Positions 15,110 to 24,266 are shown, counted from the stretch's first letter. The stretch is 44,442 nt of DNA from Proteocatella sp041738345 (GCA_041738345.1 JBGSPX010000041.1:1-44442); one strand, 5' to 3'. Notes: a model not told the origin generated them from the letters alone. A program made the numbers and translations.

Positions 15110-16528
15110 TTGGAATTAATAAAAATAAGCGTACTAAATAAGTACGACATGATTGAAGCAGTACAAGCAGCTATAAAAACTATCGCCGAGCAGTATAATA
15201 TGCCCCCAAAGGAGATATACAGACTTAATCTTTCCGTTGAGGAAGCTATGGCAAATGTAATCAGATATGGCCTTAGTCAAAATAAAGATCAATATTTTGA
15301 CATTGCACTCAATGTTGAAGGTACCGAATTTACAGTTATTATCTGCGATAAAGGTGTCCCTGGAGACTTTATTCTTGATAATTATGAAGATAAGCTTGGC
15401 GTCACCATAATGCAAAATAGTTTAGATAGACTTGTCATAAAGAACCTTGGATCACAAGGTAGAGAACAGCATTTAACTAAATATCTCTCTTCACCCATTG
15501 TTTTTGAAAAAAGATTTCAAGAGGAAAGAATTGAACTTCCTGATGACATAAAATTTGATATACATAATACCACTCGTGAAGAAGCTATAGAAGTTGCTAG
15601 ATGTATATATGATGAATTTGGATTTAGTTATATTTCTGAAATAGTATATTATCCTGAGCGTTTTTTTGCAGCTTGTCAGGAAGGAAAAATTTACTCCATA
15701 GTTGCTACTGCTCCTAATGGTGAAATCGCAGGTCATCTCGCGCTTACTATGCTGGATGATTTTTCTGGCGTTTCAGAGATGGGAATTGGTGTTGTAAAAA
15801 AGAAATATAGAAAATACGCGATTATGAAACATCTTACAGATAAAGTACTTGAATATGCTAAAAATGCACCTCATGTAAGAGCGCTTATGGCTGAACCTGT
15901 AGCTTATCACCCTATAACTCAAAAGATATGTGAGGCTTATCAGCTTACCCCCTGCGGCTTTAATTTTCATTATGTAGGAAATGAAATGAAAAATAGTTTT
16001 ACTGAAACAGATGATAGATACACCGTAGGCTTTGCGTTTAAGTTATTTAATGCTGAACCCATTCATAAAATATATGTCCCAGTAGAAACTCGTGCTCTAG
16101 TAGGTCATATATATAATTCCTTAGGGCTTGATTTTGAAGTTTTAGAATCTAGTAATACCGGTATTGAAAAAAGTGTAATAACTACTAAATCCATCCCTAG
16201 TATGAAAATCGGAAGAATATTTATAAATAATACAGGCAAAGATATAAATGAACAACTTAAATTATCTATTATGACTTTGAAAAAAGAAAAATGTGAAGTT
16301 ATATTCTTATATCTTAATATGTTTGATAAGGCTATAGAATTTGCTTACAAAGCGGCTAAAGAACATAATTTTTTCTGTAATGGCTGTTTTCCAATGGCTG
16401 AAAATGGAGATTTTTTATGTATGGAGTTTATTGTTAATTCAGTGCTTGACTATAACAAATTAGTTACTACTCCTAATTTTACAAAAGTTTTAGATATGAT
16501 AAAGGTTTTAGATACTCAAAACTGTTAA
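15110..16528 (+). CDS. RsbW-like ATPase domain fused to GNAT acyltransferase domain
   Basis: A 472-residue protein starting at TTG (15110), 9 bp after GAGGTG; the next ATG lies inside the first domain. Residues about 8-130 form a GHKL ATPase of the anti-sigma-factor/serine-kinase type: N-box LSVEEAMANVIRYG (Glu45, Asn49) and G1 box CDKGVPGD (79-86). Residues about 150-285 resemble a GNAT fold with an acyl-CoA loop at IGVVKKKYRKYAIMKHL (about 226-242). The last 180 residues are a further domain I do not recognise. It is the first gene of the operon. A kinase or switch domain sensing partner proteins and an acyltransferase on one chain is plausible; the acceptor is unknown. Confidence 0.8.
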   Translation: MELIKISVLNKYDMIEAVQAAIKTIAEQYNMPPKEIYRLNLSVEEAMANVIRYGLSQNKDQYFDIALNVEGTEFTVIICDKGVPGDFILDNYEDKLGVTIMQNSLDRLVIKNLGSQGREQHLTKYLSSPIVFEKRFQEERIELPDDIKFDIHNTTREEAIEVARCIYDEFGFSYISEIVYYPERFFAACQEGKIYSIVATAPNGEIAGHLALTMLDDFSGVSEMGIGVVKKKYRKYAIMKHLTDKVLEYAKNAPHVRALMAEPVAYHPITQKICEAYQLTPCGFNFHYVGNEMKNSFTETDDRYTVGFAFKLFNAEPIHKIYVPVETRALVGHIYNSLGLDFEVLESSNTGIEKSVITTKSIPSMKIGRIFINNTGKDINEQLKLSIMTLKKEKCEVIFLYLNMFDKAIEFAYKAAKEHNFFCNGCFPMAENGDFLCMEFIVNSVLDYNKLVTTPNFTKVLDMIKVLDTQNC

Positions 16529-16558
16529 CTTTATTTTTTAATTTAATAGGAGAATTTT

Positions 16559-17731
16559 ATGAATCTATATATTAGAAATTTAAATGACCCTGATATTAAT
16601 GTGCCCTCCCCTGATTTAAGTTCTGTACAAAAGCTATGGTCATATAAAGACCCTTTCGATTTTGAAGCTACTGAAAAAAAATTTATAAAATCTATAAAAG
16701 AAATAACCTCATACCATTATCACAACAATGGTTTTTACAAAGTATACCTTGATATGAACGATTTCAATTCAGATAGTATTCATTCAATAGATGATATTAC
16801 AAAAATACCTTTAATTCATGCCAATTTTTATAAAACACATACCGTTAAAACAGCTAAAGAAAAAGATATTATTCTTACACTTACCTCTTCAGGTACTACT
16901 GGTCAAAAAAGTCAAATGTTCTATGACCCATTTACTATATTTGCATCTGATAAATCTGCGGATACTCAATTTGAAAAATATGGCTTAATTACAGATGAAC
17001 CTACAAATTTTCTACTTTATTCCTATGAACCTGCTAAAAATGTAAATGTTGGCACACTTAGAACTAGACAGATGATGAGAAGGTATGCGAAGGAAAATGA
17101 ACTGGTATATGCTTTAAAATATACTGGAGATGGTCATGAATTTGATTTATTTGGCTGCATTGACGCTTTACTACGCTTTGAAAAACAAGGACTTCCCGTA
17201 AGACTTCTTGGATTCCCTGCCTTTTTGTACTTTACATTAGAAAAAATGCATGAGATGGGATATCCCCCATTAAAACTCCATCCCAAATCACTTGTTATGA
17301 TGGGTGGAGGCTGGAAAGGCTTTGTCGATAAACAACTATCTCCTTATGAATTTAGAACTTATATAAAGGAACGCCTCGGGCTCAGCCACGAATGTTGTCG
17401 TGAAAGCTATGGTGCTGTTGAACATGGCGTTGCCTACATCGATTGTCCTAACCATCATTTCCATGTACCTATATATAGCCGAGTTTTTATAAGAGATGTA
17501 AAAACACTTGAGGTTCTTCCATATGGTAAACCAGGCTTTCTAAATGTAGTATCTGCTATGAATACATCAGTACCTGTAGTAAGTCTTTTGCTTGGAGATT
17601 TAGCTATTTTACATGAGGGAGAATCTTGCGGATGCGGCATTTCTACTCCATGGTTTGAAATAATTGGTAGAGCCGGAACATCTAAAAATAAAAGCTGTGC
17701 TATTGCCGCAGCAGAATTATTGAGAAAGTAG
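16559..17731 (+). CDS. LuxE-like acyl-protein synthetase
   Basis: A 390-residue adenylate-forming enzyme close in length to LuxE (about 370). The ATP-binding motif is TSSGTTGQKS (about 110-119). Later motifs include MMGGGWKGFVDKQLS and LGDLA in the C-terminal half. A cysteine lies 11 residues from the end (Cys380, in NKSCAIAAAE). In Photobacterium LuxE the acyl-carrying residue is Cys364, likewise near the C-terminus, so this protein may activate a fatty acid as acyl-AMP and carry it as a thioester to the LuxC reductase encoded next. AGGAG precedes the ATG. No luciferase genes are in the window, so the aldehyde or other product serves another purpose. Confidence 0.82.
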   Translation: MNLYIRNLNDPDINVPSPDLSSVQKLWSYKDPFDFEATEKKFIKSIKEITSYHYHNNGFYKVYLDMNDFNSDSIHSIDDITKIPLIHANFYKTHTVKTAKEKDIILTLTSSGTTGQKSQMFYDPFTIFASDKSADTQFEKYGLITDEPTNFLLYSYEPAKNVNVGTLRTRQMMRRYAKENELVYALKYTGDGHEFDLFGCIDALLRFEKQGLPVRLLGFPAFLYFTLEKMHEMGYPPLKLHPKSLVMMGGGWKGFVDKQLSPYEFRTYIKERLGLSHECCRESYGAVEHGVAYIDCPNHHFHVPIYSRVFIRDVKTLEVLPYGKPGFLNVVSAMNTSVPVVSLLLGDLAILHEGESCGCGISTPWFEIIGRAGTSKNKSCAIAAAELLRK

Positions 17732-17740
17732 GGAGGAATC

Positions 17741-20209
17741 ATGATTAAGCATATATGGAAAGGTGTTGGTATATCTGATTCTCAGCTATATCAAAAAATC
17801 GAAATTTTAGAAAATGAAATAAATTCTATTATAAAAGATGATTTGTCCACAGAAGATGTACTTTGTGCTTGTAATACCATTTCTAAAAATATAAAAAAAG
17901 GAACTTATCCACAATTTATAGAAGCTTTAAAAAAAGATGGCTGCGAAAATCCAGAAGCTCTTTTAAATGCACTTTCTGAGAATCTTTCAAGAAATGCCCT
18001 TGAAAAAAAACTTTTATGCGAGCTTGGCACAACTGCACCTTTTGAAATAAAAAAATCGGATTTTACTACAAATAATTTTGAGTCTTGGAAACCCATGGGC
18101 GTACTAGTTCATATAACTGCCGGAAATTCTCCTATAGTTGCTCCTATGGCTACAGTAGAAGGACTTTTAAGTGGCAATATCAATATTATAAAAACTGCCA
18201 GCAACACTGGTTATTTTCCACTTGTATTTTTACAAGAATTAAGTAATTTTTATAACCTAAAAAAATTCATATTTCTTTTCGCCATATCTTCAAAAGATAC
18301 TGAGCTTTTGCAAAAAATGCTTGACTCTGCCGACTGTGTAAGTGCTTGGGGAAGTGAAGATGCGATTGACTCAATAAGAAAAATGGTTCCTAAAGGAATT
18401 CCTGTAGTTTCATGGGGACATAGAATAAGTTTTGCCTATATTAGCAAATCTCAAATAACCCAAGATACCGCAGATGAACTTGCTAAATCCATATGCCGAA
18501 ATAATCAACAATCATGCTCTAGCCCTCAATGTGCTTTTATTGACACTACTGATAAAAAAGATGTTCTAGCATTTGCAAAACTGCTAGCTAAAAGCCTTGA
18601 AAACGCTAAAAAACTTTACCTTATTCCAGAGCCTGATCTCCATCAACAAGCCGAGATATCTGCAGTGGTGCTTCAGCATAAAACCGACCTTTGTTTTAAC
18701 TCAGGAGATATAATTGAAGATACCGAATTTACTTATAGAATTTTGGTAAATTATGACACTAAATTTATGCCTTCTCCACTATTTAGAAGTATATGGCTAT
18801 CTCCTTTAAGTCATGATAATATTGCACCTATGATAAGAAGAATGCGTGGATATCTTCAAACTGCTGGACTTTCCTGTGATATCTCTGAAATCGAACAAAT
18901 AAGTAACCTTTTATACAGAGGTGGTGTTACAAGAATTGCTCCAATTGGCTCTATGAGTGAAAGCTACTCTGGAGAACCTCATGATGGAGTGTATGCTCTT
19001 CCAAGATTTATGAAAAGAGTTTCCCTTAGAACCACCCTTGAAGTGGATGGTATAAGTAGTTTTTCTATGTTAAAAGATATTCCTCAAATTGATTTTACAA
19101 CAAAAAAAATTCAGGGTAAATCCGATTATCCACCAATTCCAGAAAATGGAACCCGTATTTTGATGAAAAGCGGAGGTACTACGGGTGAACCTGTATATTG
19201 TAGTTATTCTGAAAATGATTATCAAAATTATATTGTAAAAGCAGGTGCAAAAGCCCTTCTAGCCGCTGGCCTTGATCCTCAAAATGATATAACAGCAGAT
19301 CTTCTAAAGGCTGGTAATCTTTATGGTGGCATGAACTGCTTTATTTCCATATTTGATTATCTTAAAGCCCCTCATTTAAATATAAGTGGCCTCGATGACT
19401 ATAATCTAGCAGCAGATTATATAATAAAAGGAAAAGCTAATGCCCTTCTTGGTGCCCCTAGTTATATAATAAGAATGCTAAAGGATAATGAAACTAAGTT
19501 TTTAGAATATGGAAAACTTAAAAAGATATTTTTTGGAGGAGAATTTTTTTCAAAAGCTCAAATAGAATATTTGAAAACTACCTTTGGAATCACCGATATT
19601 CATTCCATGTTATATGGTGCGAATGAAACTGGTACTATGGGTTATAGCTGTAAATATTGCGATTTAAATGAATTCCATCTCTGCTCTGATATCCAAATTT
19701 TAGAGATATTAAAACTGGATTCAGATACTCCATGTGAAGATGATGAGATAGGTAGAATGATATTTACTGGCTTCAAACGAGAACACGGTGCTACTGTCCG
19801 TTATGAAATTGGAGATTTAGGATGCTTTGTTTCAGAAGAATGTTCCTGTGGTTCAAAAGAACCTAAGTTTAAGCTTCATGGAAGATATGGCGATGTAATA
19901 AGAATGGGAGGAACCTTCTTTAATTATCAAAAAATAAGCTCTATATTATCTCAAAAACTTGATTATTCAGGTAGGCTTCAGCTTGTACTAAAAAAAGATT
20001 CCGACTTTGAAACTATGATTTTTAGAATGGAAAACACTACTTTAACCACTGAAGATCTTGAAAAAATACTTTTAGAAAGTCATTATGATTCTTTCCTAAA
20101 AACTATTCCTACTAGGCTTATCAGGCTGTCTGTTGAAATCGTAAACTCAGATGGATTTATAATGAATTCTACTAGTATGAAGCTTAGAAATATACTGGAT
20201 CAAAGATAG
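17741..20209 (+). CDS. LuxC-like acyl reductase fused to a second LuxE/PaaK-like adenylating domain
   Basis: An 822-residue two-domain protein. Residues about 1-450 match LuxC acyl-CoA reductases: WKPMGVLVHITAGNSPIV (about 116-133) for nucleotide binding and the active-site cysteine in NNQQSCSSPQ (Cys259). Residues about 455-822 form an acyl-adenylating domain with KSGGTTGEP (476-484), a FFGGEFFSKAQ segment (597-607) and a cluster of cysteines in MGYSCKYCDL and SEECSCGSKEP. A stand-alone LuxE precedes it, so the system has two activating domains and one reductase. It starts 9 bp after the LuxE gene behind GGGAGG. Two sequential acyl activations, or activation of two different acids, are possible; this is inference. 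Confidence 0.85.
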   Translation: MIKHIWKGVGISDSQLYQKIEILENEINSIIKDDLSTEDVLCACNTISKNIKKGTYPQFIEALKKDGCENPEALLNALSENLSRNALEKKLLCELGTTAPFEIKKSDFTTNNFESWKPMGVLVHITAGNSPIVAPMATVEGLLSGNINIIKTASNTGYFPLVFLQELSNFYNLKKFIFLFAISSKDTELLQKMLDSADCVSAWGSEDAIDSIRKMVPKGIPVVSWGHRISFAYISKSQITQDTADELAKSICRNNQQSCSSPQCAFIDTTDKKDVLAFAKLLAKSLENAKKLYLIPEPDLHQQAEISAVVLQHKTDLCFNSGDIIEDTEFTYRILVNYDTKFMPSPLFRSIWLSPLSHDNIAPMIRRMRGYLQTAGLSCDISEIEQISNLLYRGGVTRIAPIGSMSESYSGEPHDGVYALPRFMKRVSLRTTLEVDGISSFSMLKDIPQIDFTTKKIQGKSDYPPIPENGTRILMKSGGTTGEPVYCSYSENDYQNYIVKAGAKALLAAGLDPQNDITADLLKAGNLYGGMNCFISIFDYLKAPHLNISGLDDYNLAADYIIKGKANALLGAPSYIIRMLKDNETKFLEYGKLKKIFFGGEFFSKAQIEYLKTTFGITDIHSMLYGANETGTMGYSCKYCDLNEFHLCSDIQILEILKLDSDTPCEDDEIGRMIFTGFKREHGATVRYEIGDLGCFVSEECSCGSKEPKFKLHGRYGDVIRMGGTFFNYQKISSILSQKLDYSGRLQLVLKKDSDFETMIFRMENTTLTTEDLEKILLESHYDSFLKTIPTRLIRLSVEIVNSDGFIMNSTSMKLRNILDQR

Positions 20210-20218
20210 GAGATTTCA

Positions 20219-21943
20219 ATGGAACTTACTAGAAATTCATATCTCATAAATAAATCTTTTAAAACTTATTTATTTACATCTATCCTGTCCTCTGTCGCAG
20301 TTACTTTGGGTGTAGTTGTAGATGCTTCTATAGTTGGCAATCTGGTTGGAGGAGAAGCCCTTTCTGCAATAAATCTTTGCGTTCCCATAATACAATTTAT
20401 GAATGCTATAAATGCACTTATAAACATTGGAGGCGCTATGATGCTTGCGATGTACCTTGGCAAACTTGAGTTAGAAGAGGGTATGAAATACTATACCCTC
20501 TCTATGATTCTTACATTTATAATCTCTTTAGTTTTTATATTTTCAGCGATTTTATTTTTAGACCCCATTGTTAATATGCTCTGCTCAGACAATAGTTTAA
20601 AGCCTTTAGTTAAAACCTATGCCAATGTAGTGATGCTAAGTGCACCGCTTTATCTTTTTGTGCCAGGAATATGTATTTTTATAAGAATTGACAGTAATCC
20701 AAAACTCGCCTCCTTTGTGCTAATACTTGCAAATGTACTCAATCTTATTTTTGATATAATTTTTGTGAAATATTTTTCTATGGGCGTGTTCGGAGCAGCA
20801 CTATCTACATCACTTGGATATTTAATAGGCTTTATGTTTGCATTTTCTCATTTTTTTAAGAAAACATCCAGTCTAAAATTTGAATTTAATTTTGAAATTA
20901 ATAAAATTATGCAAATATTTACAACCGGACTACCTATGGCACTTGCTTCTGCACTGATGACAGTGCGCCTAATATTTGTAAATGATACTATCCTAAACAC
21001 ACTTGGTTCATCTGGAATGCAAATTATGGCAGTTTGCTTTAATATACTTATGATTTCTAGTATATTCATTGGAGGAAGCGCTCAAGCCTTACAGCCCATT
21101 GCTGGAGTCCTCATTGGTGCAAAAGACTATGCTGGTGTAAAAATCGCAGTAAATACTGCGCTAAAAATATTGATTAGTTTTATGATTATCTTGATTATAG
21201 TTATTATGATGTTCCCATATGAATTCGCAAGTTTATTTGGAGTATCAGGGCTTGAAAACTTGAACCAAAGTATACGCATTTTTTCTCTATGCGTACCACT
21301 TTATGCTCTAAATTATATATTTATGGTAAATTATCAAATATTATCAAAAAAAGCACTCTCAATATCAATTTCATGCTTTCAAGCACTTGCGGTAATTCCC
21401 ATTATAAAACTAATCGCTCCTTATTCTACCTTATATATATGGAGCAGCTTTGCAATTGGAGAAACTGTAGTTTTTTTAGGGATAATAATTTCTGCTAGCA
21501 TTCTAAGAGATTCCGATAAAACATTATCCCCACTTACTTTGATTCCTGCTGATGTTGAAAATACATCAAGCTTTTCTGTCGGTGGAGATATCAAAGATAT
21601 CGGAATAATGATTGATAACATATTAAGCTTTCTTTCAAAAAATAATATAGATGAAAAGTTTTCTAAAAAACTTGCTATATGCTGTGAAGAATTAGTTAAA
21701 AATATTGCAGTTTATGGGTATAACAATAGCAGTCATAGATATATTGATATGAGCATTAAAATCTTTCCAAATTATATTAGTGCTATGATAAAAGATGATG
21801 GACTTCCTTTTAATCCTCTTGAATTTGAAACTTCCGAAAATAATAAGGGGTTAGGACTTACACTTGTTAAAGGCATGTGCGAAGATATAAAATATAGTTT
21901 TGTCGCAAATCAAAATATGATTAACATTTCAGTAAAAATTTAA
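20219..21943 (+). CDS. MATE exporter fused to an RsbW-like ATPase domain
   Basis: A 574-residue protein. Residues about 10-440 are a MATE-family transporter with twelve helices (first repeat with VVVDASIVGNLVGGEALSA, second with TTGLPMALASALMT). Residues about 455-574 are a GHKL ATPase domain: N-box CCEELVKNIAVYGY, G1 DDGLPFNP and G2 NNKGLGLTLVKGM. This is the second RsbW-like domain of the operon. It starts 9 bp after the LuxC gene with AGGAG upstream. MATE proteins export cationic or lipophilic compounds, so it probably exports the pathway product, gated or sensed by the ATPase domain. That coupling is inference. Confidence 0.88.
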   Translation: MELTRNSYLINKSFKTYLFTSILSSVAVTLGVVVDASIVGNLVGGEALSAINLCVPIIQFMNAINALINIGGAMMLAMYLGKLELEEGMKYYTLSMILTFIISLVFIFSAILFLDPIVNMLCSDNSLKPLVKTYANVVMLSAPLYLFVPGICIFIRIDSNPKLASFVLILANVLNLIFDIIFVKYFSMGVFGAALSTSLGYLIGFMFAFSHFFKKTSSLKFEFNFEINKIMQIFTTGLPMALASALMTVRLIFVNDTILNTLGSSGMQIMAVCFNILMISSIFIGGSAQALQPIAGVLIGAKDYAGVKIAVNTALKILISFMIILIIVIMMFPYEFASLFGVSGLENLNQSIRIFSLCVPLYALNYIFMVNYQILSKKALSISISCFQALAVIPIIKLIAPYSTLYIWSSFAIGETVVFLGIIISASILRDSDKTLSPLTLIPADVENTSSFSVGGDIKDIGIMIDNILSFLSKNNIDEKFSKKLAICCEELVKNIAVYGYNNSSHRYIDMSIKIFPNYISAMIKDDGLPFNPLEFETSENNKGLGLTLVKGMCEDIKYSFVANQNMINISVKI

Positions 21944-22005
21944 ATTTCCACTAAGGTTTTAGACTTAATTGTCGAATATATATTTGTAACTTGGAGGTGA
22001 ATATC

Positions 22006-22236
22006 ATAAAAAAAATAATACCTATACTAATTACTATTATAATTTGTGCATTTGCTTCACTGTATGCCTTTGCATTTTTAATCTTAGCTTTAGAAGCATC
22101 TTTATTAACCGAAACATTAATATCGCTTATGCTCGCAATTATTCCAATTGGGATTATAATAGCTATGATTTTTACTTTAATTGAAAGATTAAAAGAAATT
22201 AAGGAGGAAGATAAAAATGATATTAGTAAATACTGA
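22006..22236 (+). CDS. Small membrane protein with a possible AUA start
   Basis: A 76-residue protein with two long hydrophobic helices (about 4-30 and 38-60) and a charged tail (ERLKEIKEEDKND). The only strong ribosome-binding site, GGAGG (21993-21997), lies 8 bp before an in-frame ATA at 22006, so AUA may be the start. In-frame TTG (21991) and GTG (21997) overlap the site itself and lack one of their own. The end overlaps ybjQ by 20 bp, so the two are coupled. A weak sigma-B-like sequence, GTTTTA-N12-GAATAT, lies at 21956-21979. No family recognised. Confidence 0.6.
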   Translation: MKKIIPILITIIICAFASLYAFAFLILALEASLLTETLISLMLAIIPIGIIIAMIFTLIERLKEIKEEDKNDISKY

Positions 22237-22528
22237 TTTTATAACTGGAAAACAATTAGAAACCCTATCTCTAGTAAAAGGCTCTACTATTCAATCTAAG
22301 CATATTGGAAAAGATGTAATGAGTGGCCTTAAAACGATTGTCGGTGGTGAGCTTACATCTTACAGCGAAATGATGAATGAAGCTAGAGCTATAGCTACAA
22401 AAAGAATGGTAGATGAAGCAACTGAACTTGGTGCTGATGCTGTAATAAATATAAGATATGCCTCAAGTGCTATAATGCAAGGTGCTGCTGAAGTAATAGC
22501 CTATGGAACAGCGGTAAAATTTATATAA
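22217..22528 (+). CDS. YbjQ-family (UPF0145) protein
   Basis: A 103-residue protein matching the small YbjQ/UPF0145 family, which forms pentameric rings of unknown role. Seen motifs are a GGELTSYSEMMNEAR core (about 43-57), then MVDEATELGADAVINIRY, and a C-terminal AYGTAVKF strand. AAGGAGG precedes the ATG by 9 bp, and the gene overlaps the small membrane protein upstream. YbjQ proteins often pair with small membrane proteins, fitting a membrane-associated role. Confidence 0.88.
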   Translation: MILVNTDFITGKQLETLSLVKGSTIQSKHIGKDVMSGLKTIVGGELTSYSEMMNEARAIATKRMVDEATELGADAVINIRYASSAIMQGAAEVIAYGTAVKFI

Positions 22529-22552
22529 ATTTTATGATATATTTTCAATAAT

Positions 22553-22595
22553 AAAACCAGCTATTTAGCCTAGACACTTTATAACTGGTTTTTTT
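22553..22595. terminator. Terminator between ybjQ and the convergent ABC operon
   Basis: AAACCAGCTAT (22554-22564) and ATAACTGGTTT (22581-22591) pair with one mismatch, followed by T. It serves ybjQ on the plus strand and may also stop the minus-strand ABC operon, whose last stop codon is at 22604. Confidence 0.75.
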
Positions 22596-22603
22596 GTATA
22601 ATA

Positions 22604-23419
22604 TTATCCTGCCATAACAAGATTTTCTGAGTTGTTTTGAGTATCTTCAGCTTCTTCTAAATTCTGCTTATTGTAAATCTCTATAAGCTCTTTCTCTGAA
22701 ATACTGCTGCTTCTTACGTCAAGCACTACTTCTCCTTTTTGGAGCATTATTATTCTATCTGAATATTTTATTGCATCCCTAAGGTTGTGTGATATCATAA
22801 GCGTAGTAATCTTATCCTTTTTTACAAGTTCCATAGTCTTTTCCATAACTACCTTTGAGGTTTTAGGGTCAAGCGCTGCAGTATGCTCGTCTAAGAGTAA
22901 TAATTCTGGCTTTTTCATCGTAGCCATTATTAGTGACAGCGATTGTCTTTGTCCTCCTGATAAAAACTTTACCTGTGTTTCTAATTTATTTTCAAGCCCT
23001 AAATCCAAAGTTTTAAGCATTGCTTTGTAGTCTTCTACTCTAGCTTTATTTACAAGTTTTTTAAATCCAAATTTTGAGCATTTTTTATCTGCAAGTGCCA
23101 TATTTTCAAGTATTGTAAGTGATGGAGATACCCCCATAGACGGATTTTGGTGTACTCTAGCTACATAAGCTGCTCTTTGGTGTTCCTTTAATCTATCAAA
23201 AGAAACTACTTTATCCTCAGTTTTTAAATCAATGCTTCCTTTTTCGCAAGAAATTACGCCGCTTATTATATTAAAAAGGGTACTCTTTCCACATCCATTG
23301 GCTCCAAGTATCGCAGTAGTTTCCCCACTTTTTATATTTAAGCTAAAATCTTCAAATATATTAGTTTCATTTTCCGTTCCTATATTAAAGCTTTTTCTTA
23401 AGTTTGATATTCTAAGCAT
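22604..23419 (-). CDS. ABC importer ATP-binding protein (TrpXYZ-type system)
   Basis: A 271-residue ABC ATPase: Walker A GANGCGKST, signature LSGGQRQSL, Walker B LLLLDEHTAAL and switch region LMISHNLRDA. The usual DEP after Walker B is DEH here, a variant I associate with this transporter group. Its start overlaps the permease gene end by 8 bp. It is last of three genes for an importer that, by family, takes up an aromatic amino acid or a related compound. A T-box controls the operon. Confidence 0.88.
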   Translation of the reverse strand: MLRISNLRKSFNIGTENETNIFEDFSLNIKSGETTAILGANGCGKSTLFNIISGVISCEKGSIDLKTEDKVVSFDRLKEHQRAAYVARVHQNPSMGVSPSLTILENMALADKKCSKFGFKKLVNKARVEDYKAMLKTLDLGLENKLETQVKFLSGGQRQSLSLIMATMKKPELLLLDEHTAALDPKTSKVVMEKTMELVKKDKITTLMISHNLRDAIKYSDRIIMLQKGEVVLDVRSSSISEKELIEIYNKQNLEEAEDTQNNSENLVMAG

Positions 23420-24266
23420 TACGTCTTTCCTTTCTCGAAATTGAAAATTTATTGTTATATGCTAAAAATCCGATTACAATAAGGGCGCTTATAGCTTTTA
23501 AATCTGTAGGTGCAAGTCCTGCTTCTATTGCTGCCCCGCCTATAAGTTTATACGCAATGGCTCCTATAATAGCTCTTGTAGTGCCTTTTAAAAAACGACT
23601 TTTTTGCATCACCGTATCTCCGATTATTATTGAAGCAAGCGCTACAACTATTATGGAATTTCCCATAGTAATATCTGTAAAGCCTTGAGACTGTGCCATC
23701 ATAGCTCCACTAAGCGCTACTAAGCCATTTGATATCATAAGTCCAATAAGTTTGTACTTATCTGCATTTTGACCAAGAGATTTAACTAAGGTTTCATTAT
23801 CTCCTGTAGCAATTAAAAGATATCCTGCTTCTGATTTTAGATATCTATCCATAAGCAGTTTTACAAGCACTACGCATATAACAAGCACTATCATTTTACC
23901 AAATTGATCATAAATCGTAGGATATGATGAAAGCCCTATATTAGACCTTCCGTTTATCCTTAGATTAACTGAGTATAACAGTGTCATCGTAAGTATCCCT
24001 GCAAGGATTTCTTTTATCTTAAATTTTATATTAAGCGTATAAGTTATAGCGCCTGCAAGTCCTCCTGCTATAAGTGCCATCAAACTTCCCACTAAAGGAT
24101 CTAATCCCATAAGTGCAAACTTTGAAAATACGAATGCCCCTAGTGGAAAAGTTCCCTCTACCGAAAGATCCGGAAAATCTAATATCTTATATGTTATATA
24201 TACTCCTATTGCAAGGATTGAAAATATCAATCCCTGTTCAATAGTTACTTGTAATAATCCGCTCAT
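23412..24266 (-). CDS. ABC importer permease (TrpXYZ-type system)
   Basis: A 284-residue membrane protein with eight or so helices, of the LivH/RbsC-like permease fold. It begins with a short periplasmic segment and a first helix (about 10-27), followed by the conserved LDFPDLSVEGTFPLGAFVF region. A basic cytoplasmic tail (SISRKERRN) ends it. GGAG lies 6 bp before the ATG. It forms the pore with the adjacent ATPase and takes substrate from the lipoprotein encoded upstream. Confidence 0.88.
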   Translation of the reverse strand: MSGLLQVTIEQGLIFSILAIGVYITYKILDFPDLSVEGTFPLGAFVFSKFALMGLDPLVGSLMALIAGGLAGAITYTLNIKFKIKEILAGILTMTLLYSVNLRINGRSNIGLSSYPTIYDQFGKMIVLVICVVLVKLLMDRYLKSEAGYLLIATGDNETLVKSLGQNADKYKLIGLMISNGLVALSGAMMAQSQGFTDITMGNSIIVVALASIIIGDTVMQKSRFLKGTTRAIIGAIAYKLIGGAAIEAGLAPTDLKAISALIVIGFLAYNNKFSISRKERRNA

